The position numbers and the translations under genes are program-made. Shown here piece by piece: positions 57,978 through 64,000 of a DNA stretch of 64,000 bases; positions within the stretch are counted from its first letter, which is position 1; each line of letters begins with the position of its first letter. Source of the DNA: Termitomyces sp. T153 (taxonomy: Eukaryota; Basidiomycota; Agaricomycetes; Agaricales; Lyophyllaceae). Location: assembly GCA_018296165.2 (NCBI GenBank), contig JACKQL020000043.1, positions 62,001-126,000 on the forward strand. Reading direction: 5' to 3'. A model generated the notes under the pieces. That model saw nothing but the letters and a program-made list of their open reading frames with translations, did no database searches and was not told the DNA's origin.

Positions 57978-60900
57978 ATGGTAGAAATGACCTCTGCAAA
58001 CTCATCTAACCCACCAAACTTCCCCGAAGACACACACTTCGACAGCACAAACTACTTAACCTTTAAAAGCTGAGTCTTGATCGCAGCGAGGGCACGAGGT
58101 GCCCGCAGATATCTCGACGGCACTATTAACAAGCCAACAATAACATTAGACACAAAGTCAGGGGAGGGAAAACCCACAGAATGGTCCTCAAAGTCCCCCT
58201 GATTAGAGGAATGGGAGGAACGGGATGCCTGGACACTCGGACTCATCATATACAATACCAAGAATCCAGTAGGACTAGGGATAAAGATGGATGGCACGGC
58301 AGCTGAAGCATGGAAAGCACTCACTGACAATTACAGAATATTCTCTGAGATTGTGGCCATGAATGCAGAGAAGTGACTACGCACTACTGAATTCGTGGAT
58401 GGGATGGATTTCCTAAAACATGTCGAGGACTTGAGGGAAAAATGGAAATCAGCAACCGAAAAAGGAGCCAACATCAATGATAAGAATTTCCATACAATTC
58501 TTATTGCCTCCCTCCCAGAATCCTGGAATGCTGTAGTAGCTGGGGTGTACTCAAAGACCAAATCAAAGGAGGTTATTGCCGCACTCACTACCCACTGGGA
58601 CCGACTTGTATCGCAACAGCAGAAAGCAGGGGTATCAGCGACGGCCCTGCAGGCACAGACCAAACCTAAATTGGTATGCGTTAATCCGAACTGCAAGTGC
58701 ACTGGACATGCAATTGAGAACTGCTACTGGAAGGGAGGAGGAAAAGAAGGACAATTTCCCCCAAACTTCAGGAACAGAGGGAAGATGACGAAGACCCCCT
58801 CTACTGAGACATCGACTCCAACCCCCACAGCAAATATAGCAGTCTCGGATACACAACTGGCACAAACACCCCCTCATATCACCTATGCCCTATCTGCAAT
58901 AATCCAAAGCGAGAAGAATGCATCTGGAAAAACTGAACAGACAGGCACTTACAGAGCACAGAATACTAGCATCCCAACATATGCAGACTCTGGAGTGACA
59001 GATCACTTCTTCGTCAACAAATCAGAATTCTCTGACTACGAGGAATTATTAAAACCCATTGAAGGACATGCTGCACCAAAGGGTGCTTTGTTCTGAGTAG
59101 TAGGGAGAGGGACAGTCAAACATATGTGCCAGACTGCACACAGATCATCAGAACTAGTCTTTAAAAATGCATTGCATGCACCGGATCTTGCCTCAAACCT
59201 AATCTCAATTAATAGATTTGACAAAGCCGGGTTCAGGGTGATATTTGGCGGCGGTCGGGTTTGCTTCCAGGACCCAAATGGGAGGGAAGTGTTATGTGGC
59301 ACAGGCACTGGAGGAATGTACTTACTAAGCCCATTCGGACAAGTGGCTGGCCCTACAGTGATGACGGCAAAATCTTTGACAAAACCAACCACTCTCGAGG
59401 TTTGGCATAGGCGATTTGGACATGCAAGCATCAAAGCTATCAGGGAAGCACTAGCAAAGAACCTGGTTGATGGCCTAGACATAAAAGGAGACCTGACAGT
59501 ACCTGGCATCTGCGAGGATTGCGTGTATGGCAAACACGCATCTTGGCCATATGACGCAGAGGTCGAACCAGAAAGTTCCCCAAATAATAGGGTACACATT
59601 GACTTATGGGGACCCACTAGCATCCAATCACTGGGGGGGGCAACCTACATGATGGTAGTGGTAGATGGGGGGTCGTCCCACATGACAGTTTATTTTCTTA
59701 CCCGAAAAGATGCAACTACGACTCTCACAGCTTTCACGTCATATCATGTTGAATCAGAACATCAGACAGGGAAGAAACTGAAAGAAGTCAGGGTCGATGC
59801 TGGAAGAGAGTGGGTAAATGAACTCTGGACCACATACCTGGCCCAACACGGAATCATTCTCCAGGTCACCACCCCCTATGCACATGCACAAAATGGGCTG
59901 GTTGAAAGAGCAAATCAAACCATCCTTGAGGGAGTTTGCTGTATGCTCACGGAGAGTGGCCTGCCAAAAGAGTTGTGGGTGGAGGTGGCCGCAGCACAGA
60001 TTTACACACAAAATTTACTTCCCATGTCATGCCATCCAGGGATCATCCCAAAGGAAGCATGGACCGGTAGACGGCAATGAGTAGATCACCTGAGACCATG
60101 GGGGTGTCTGGCATGGGCAAAAGTCCCTGAGGAACTGATCAGGTCAAAACTAGACCCTCGCTCAGTGAAGACTTGTCTGGTGGGTTATGCTAATAGCAGT
60201 TACTGCTTGTATGATCAAGGGGCGAGAACAATCGTGACTTCATGGGATGCAATCTTTGAGGAGGGAAAAGGTCACAGGGCACTCACCATACTCGACGACA
60301 TCGAAGAGCCACAGCATGCACAGACACCTATACAATCGGACTCAGGACCAGGCCTGCTCCCAACTTGCCAACCAGTAGCGCCGAGAATCAGACCTGACAG
60401 CAGCCTACCCCATTCGCACCCAGATCTCACCCCTGGTGATGACCCTGGACAGGCGCCCACCCCCACTGCACCATCCACACGCCCACTTGCTCCAACCAAC
60501 CAACCAGTATGATGATCATCTAGAATCAGCAAACTGACCCCAGCCTTAGTGGCAGCTCGAGAAATGTTGCAAAGGGAAAAACACGCACAAGAAGATGGGG
60601 AGGATTGGGCAAACAATGAGAGCATCCCAGTGGCACTTACAGCTGAGGGACCTTATGCATATCTGATGAGCATGAGTAGCCACGAGCAGGGCGACAATAT
60701 GGACGTACCAAAGACCTACTCGGAAGCGATGAGAAGGCCGGATTTATGGCAGCCAGCTATGAGCGAGGAACTCCAGATGATGACTGATCGGGGAGTGTTC
60801 GAGCTCGTGGACGAGAGCATGGTCCCAAGCGACAAGAACATAGTAGGTTGCCAGTGGGTCTACGCTAACAAATTCAACGCTGAAGGGGAGGTGATTCGTC

Positions 60901-62243
60901 AGAAGGCTAGGCTGGTGGCGAAGGGATACTCCCAGGTTGCGGGAGAAGACTTCAGTGAAACGTATGCAGCAGTCGTCCATTTGGAATCTCTCCGGATGTT
61001 GGCAGTGGTGGTGGCCCAGACAGGCCTAGAGATATGGCAGGTTGATTTCGTTTCAGCCTACTTAAATAGCATCCCTGAACATGAGGTGTACATGAAGCTC
61101 CCACCTGGCTTTTCGGGAGGGGAGGGGAAGCTGGCTAGGCTCCGAAAAACCATATATGGACTTATGCAAGGTGGTTTTGACTGGTACTGGACACTAGATG
61201 GTGCATACAAAGATTTAGGATACAGCAGATCGAGGGCAGACCCATGTGTATGATCAAGGAAAGTAGGATCAGAGGTAACGATAATGAACACATTCAACGA
61301 CGACATGTTCGGCCTATCCTCGACAAAGTGGGGAGCTCAAGAAGCAAAGAAGGAACTTGCAAAAGTCTACGAAGTCAAGGACCTAGCTATATCCCTATCG
61401 CAGAGAGCATATCTCACACGCGTCCTCGAGCGTTTTCAAATGACAAACTGTAACCCTCGACATACACCACTACCCACAGGTATAGTGCTCACAAACAAGA
61501 TGGCGCCAAAGAACGAAGAGGAGCGCACCTTCATGAAAGACCGCCCCTACTGACAGCTCCTAGGCGCCCTGATGTGGGCCCAGGCCGCAACCAGACCTGA
61601 CTTATCCTTTGCTGTAGCTCTCCTTGCATGCTTCCAGGCAAACCCTGGCCCCGCCCACTGGAAGGCTTTGCTCCATGTCCTAGCGTACATAAAGGGAACG
61701 CTGGACTACAAGATTGTATACTCCAAGGAACTGGGAGGGTCGATCAAGCCAACGGGCTATGTCGATTCAGACTATGGAGGCGATTTAGACACACGCCGCT
61801 CGACCACTGGATACGTATTTCTGATGGCGGGCGGCCCAGTCTCATGGAGTTCAAAACGTCAGCAAACAGTCGCACTGTCAACCACGGAGGCAGAATACAT
61901 GGCTATGATGCAAGGATCACAGCAGGCGCTGTGGATGCACAATTTCCTTGCCGAAATTGATCTAGCGCAACCACGCCCAGCCTTACTCCATGTCGATAAC
62001 AACTCATCAATTGCCTTGGCCCAGTCAACAAAAGGCCACGCCCGCGCAAAGCACATAGACATCCGACACCATTATATTCGCGAGCGTGTGTCTGAAGGCG
62101 ACATCGAGATTATTCATATCCCTTCCTCCGAAAACATTGCAGACATATGTACCAAGCCACTCACGCGCGCAGCACACGACTACCTCGTTGGGTCGATGGG
62201 CTTAAAGAACCAGGACGGTCGTACAAGTCAGGGGGAGTGTTGA
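57978..62243 (+). pseudogene. Copia gag-pol polyprotein with nine in-frame TGA codons
   Basis: From ATG at 57978 to the TGA at 62241 everything lies in one frame of about 1420 codons. Landmarks: gag (AEAWKALTDN; WDRLVSQQQ), zinc knuckle CVNPNCKCTGHAIENC, protease YADSGVTDHFF, pre-integrase VWHRRFGHASIKAI, integrase VHIDLWGPT ... AHAQNGLVERANQTI, RT KARLVAKGYSQVAGEDFSET, DFVSAYLN and TFNDDMFG (the YxDD position, with Asn), and RNase H TGYVDSDYGGDLDTRRS and ALSTTEAEYMAM. Stops at 58071, 58200, 58374, 59094, 60078, 60510, 60513, 61251 and 61551 are all TGA. At several, relatives carry Arg (for example PY-R-QLLGALMW), so CGA to TGA is the likely change. There are no frameshifts. Confidence 0.88.
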
Positions 62244-62569
62244 GATAGGACTTGCACGGACCATCAGTATGTCATACTTACCTATCCATTTCCTCATCGG
62301 GCAATCCCTCAGCCATCACCGAATGTGGTGGCGATCAGTATCCACCATCAAACCTTATTTATTTTACCAGATATTCGTACGATAGGACATTGCTACCCTC
62401 AGTCGACCACATATAGTTGGAGTGACTGAGGGTGAGCAAATTTTTACTTACATCTTATTTACTTCCGACTAAATATCTCCTGTAGACTTCTGTATTTCTC
62501 TACAGGTAATAATAAACTCAGTCGACCACATATAGTTGGAGTGATTGAGGACTTCTGTATTTCTCTACA
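62238..62569 (+). repeat. Copia 3' LTR
   Basis: Same length and ends as the 5' LTR. It differs near its 3' end (GTCGACC for GTCAACC, GATTGAGGA for GACTGAGGG). The polyprotein stop lies within its first bases (TGTTGA). Confidence 0.92.
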
Positions 62570-62574
62570 GAAAG

Positions 62575-62811
62575 TTCTTGAGAAAATCAGGTGCCTTCAC
62601 AAAGATGGGTGAACCAAGGTCAGAAGAAACCCTGAAAACAATGGTGGAAGACAACAAAGAAATGGGGGCAGAAGAGAGGTACTGGCAGAGACTGGAAGAG
62701 AGAGGAGGAAGATGGGTACATAGGGAGGACAGAGGAGGACATGGAGAATGGAGAGAAGAGCAAGGACAAGGAAGAGTAGTAGACGGAAATGTCTGGGAGG
62801 AAACACCATAA
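62575..62811 (+). mobile_element. LINE 3'-end fragment, plus strand
   Basis: KFLRKSGAFTKMGEPRSEE resembles the extreme C-terminus of fungal LINE polyproteins (FLxKSGAFT). It is followed by a Glu/Arg/Gly-rich run. It is on the strand opposite to the LINE fragment on the other side of the Copia element. Confidence 0.4.
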
Positions 62812-63251
62812 CATGACACAAAGCAGTAGGGTACAATTACAGGTACGCACAACAGACATAGGACCAGCACACACGCAACACCTAGCAGGCGCAAAGGGGA
62901 CCACGGACCCAATCAGTCCTTATTCATCTCTTTATCTCATTCTATTGTTCTCCATTCTTACCCCATCCAATTCTCAATTGCCGGCTATTACACTACCTAT
63001 CCAAGCTAACGAACATACCACCAGGAAAGGCCCGGATTGACGCTTACGTACTATTCATACTTTCGAACTACAACTATACTTAGCTGCACAGTTACAGCTC
63101 GCCCCCCAGCCCGTTCTGTGGCTTGCTGGCATAAAACAGAGATCCATCCATCCATCCATCCAACAGCCTGATCTGACCTACTTAATGCAGTTTCTAACCT
63201 GATAAGGCATCGACAGAACCTAAAAGCAAGGTTCTTGGGTCAACCTTCCGG
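62812..63251. other. Intergenic with (ATCC)n microsatellite
   Basis: No gene seen. A run of about five ATCC units lies at 63142-63161. The stretch may be the interior of a non-autonomous Helitron whose 5' end is at 63309. Confidence 0.4.
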
Positions 63252-63309
63252 AGTCGTCGTATAGGCGCAGCCACTTTCCCACGTCCGTCGTCCCATGAAT
63301 ATATAGAGA
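63252..63309 (-). mobile_element. Helitron 5' terminus (third copy)
   Basis: On the minus strand it reads TCTCTATATATTCATGGGAC, then GACGGACGTGGGAAAGTGGC and TGCGCCTATACGACGACT, matching the termini at 14648 and 23296 while keeping CpGs they have lost. It is therefore younger or less decayed. Its partner 3' end is not recognised. Confidence 0.65.
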
Positions 63310-63617
63310 TTATTACGAGCAACACTTTGTGCAATTATCATTGTAGATCACGAGTCTCTAGGTCGATGAATCCCTCGGTGCACATAGCCACTGTGGAAAG
63401 CTTTTGAGTGGCATTCCCAAAATTTTACCCAACATCTCTGAACGGCATCGGGGATATTTTTCATCAGTTCCTGGATCGGCATGTATGACATTTTCAAAGC
63501 AGTACTGTACTTACTCCTTCTTTGTCATTTTGTTCCATGATCGGGAACTTCTCTGAATAGTATGACCAGATGAGATGTATAAAAAGCTGGACAGCTGCCT
63601 ACCGAAACAGCTCAGAC
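63310..63617. other. 5' flank of the second P450
   Basis: No coding signal. ATGTATAAAAAG near 63574 could be a TATA box about 40 bp before the chosen ATG. This is weak evidence. Confidence 0.3.
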
Positions 63618-64000
63618 ATGGGCATATTGCTCTCACCCATATATCTCCTCTTGACCGCCTCAGTTATATTTCTTTTCAGAAAATGGCTGTCTTCCTCACG
63701 GCCCCCTTACCCACCTGGCCCTAAGCCGAGCCTGATATCAGGGAATGCTGGAGAGTTACCAACAGTTCTTCCTTGGTTGAAATACGCAGAGTGGGCTAAA
63801 GAATACGGTGATTACTGTTCCAGATCATTTGTTCACTGTACTAATTGAACTCCTTCAGGAGACATTGTTCATGTCAGGGCATACAACCAACACATAGTCA
63901 TCCTCAATAAATTGCAAGATGCAAACGCTTTGTTTGAGAAGCGATCCAGTACCTATTCTGATCGGTCTGAGGTTACGATGATATCTTTGTGAGTCTTTTC
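63618..64000 (+). CDS. Cytochrome P450, N-terminal exons (runs off the window)
   Basis: Exon 1 (63618-63807) encodes a membrane anchor (MGILLSPIYLLLTASVIFLF) and the Pro-rich hinge YPPGPKPSLISGN, then LPWLKYAEWAKEYG. Exon 2 (63859-63988) gives DIVHVRAYNQHIVILN and ALFEKRSSTYSDRSEVTMIS. The layout is that of mushroom P450s related to O-methylsterigmatocystin-oxidoreductase-like families. The splice donor at 63989 is normal and the gene continues beyond the window. It differs from the complete P450 at 46-49 kb in anchor and hinge, so it is a different family. Confidence 0.85.

Larger units (their letters stand above)
57549..62569 (+). mobile_element. Ty1/Copia retrotransposon, nearly intact, TSD GAAAG
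   Basis: Two 332-bp LTRs (57549-57880, 62238-62569) begin TGTTGAGATAGG and end CTCTACA, and are flanked by GAAAG at 57544-57548 and 62570-62574. A polypurine tract AGTCAGGGGGAG precedes the 3' LTR. By eye the LTRs differ at about three positions, all transitions, so the insertion is young. One long reading frame covers gag, protease, integrase, reverse transcriptase and RNase H in Copia order. It inserted at a junction of LINE fragments. Confidence 0.92.

Noticed and set aside
57978..62243. TGA read as Trp in the Copia element (genetic-code change or editing).
   Set aside because: TGG is used normally for Trp many times in the same frame, and the residue expected at the TGA sites is mostly Arg (CGA), so simple CpG decay explains them better.
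62597..62912. Minus-strand Leu/Ser-rich frames at 62.6-62.9 kb as a membrane protein.
   Set aside because: They are antisense to a Glu/Arg/Gly-rich LINE remnant. The hydrophobic look comes from the complement of GAA/GAG runs.

Overview
The window is nuclear DNA of a basidiomycete fungus, most likely an Agaricomycete. Genes on both strands are cut by many 44-65 nt GT-AG introns, with a few GC-AG introns, and several families are typical of mushroom genomes: DUF6535 membrane proteins, stand-alone patatin-like proteins, vWA-only proteins, ricin-B-like lectins, expanded P450s, SET-domain paralogues and serine-rich GPI-anchored small secreted proteins. I cannot name the species.

Layout. (1) 0-8 kb: AT-rich relic DNA, then three tandem copies of a Cys-rich, probably GPI-anchored secreted protein gene (two intact, the third broken), then two broken SET-domain genes. 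(2) 8.1-11.2 kb: left arm of a roughly 3 kb inverted repeat whose other arm lies at 39.3-42.45 kb. The right arm carries an intact intron-containing tRNA-Asp and the promoter and first codons of a cyclin-fold gene. The left arm carries decayed copies of both. (3) 12.9-13.9 kb: a clean five-exon vWA-domain gene. (4) About 14-30.8 kb: a CpG-poor nest of old transposons, namely a Helitron with Rep and helicase parts, a plus-strand Ty3/Gypsy end with chromodomain, an inverted Helitron 5' fragment, and a minus-strand Gypsy whose reverse transcriptase is split by a 2.1 kb LTR-like insert with a 5-bp target duplication. (5) 31-39.3 kb: a DUF6535 membrane protein gene, a divergent patatin-like gene with Asn at the catalytic serine position, and a seven-exon cyclin-fold gene. 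(6) 43-57 kb: an F-box/LRR-like relic, a beta-trefoil lectin gene, a complete P450 with duplicated upstream DNA, a DJ-1/PfpI gene, xylulokinase, a second lectin-like gene with a frame break, and half of an MFS transporter. (7) 57.5-62.6 kb: a young Ty1/Copia element with 332-bp LTRs and a GAAAG target duplication. Its polyprotein lies in one frame and is broken only by nine TGA codons that all fit CGA to TGA decay. It is flanked by LINE fragments. (8) 63.2-64 kb: another Helitron terminus and the first two exons of a second P450.

Functionally this is an accessory, rearranged region rather than an obvious pathway cluster. Xylulokinase (pentose catabolism), the cyclin-fold protein, the vWA protein, the DJ-1 protein and the P450s look functional, and many of the other loci are relics. 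The main stories are the large inverted repeat around a transposon nest, CpG-type decay of transposons, the tandem GPI-anchored secreted family, and the patatin-like protein without its nucleophile.
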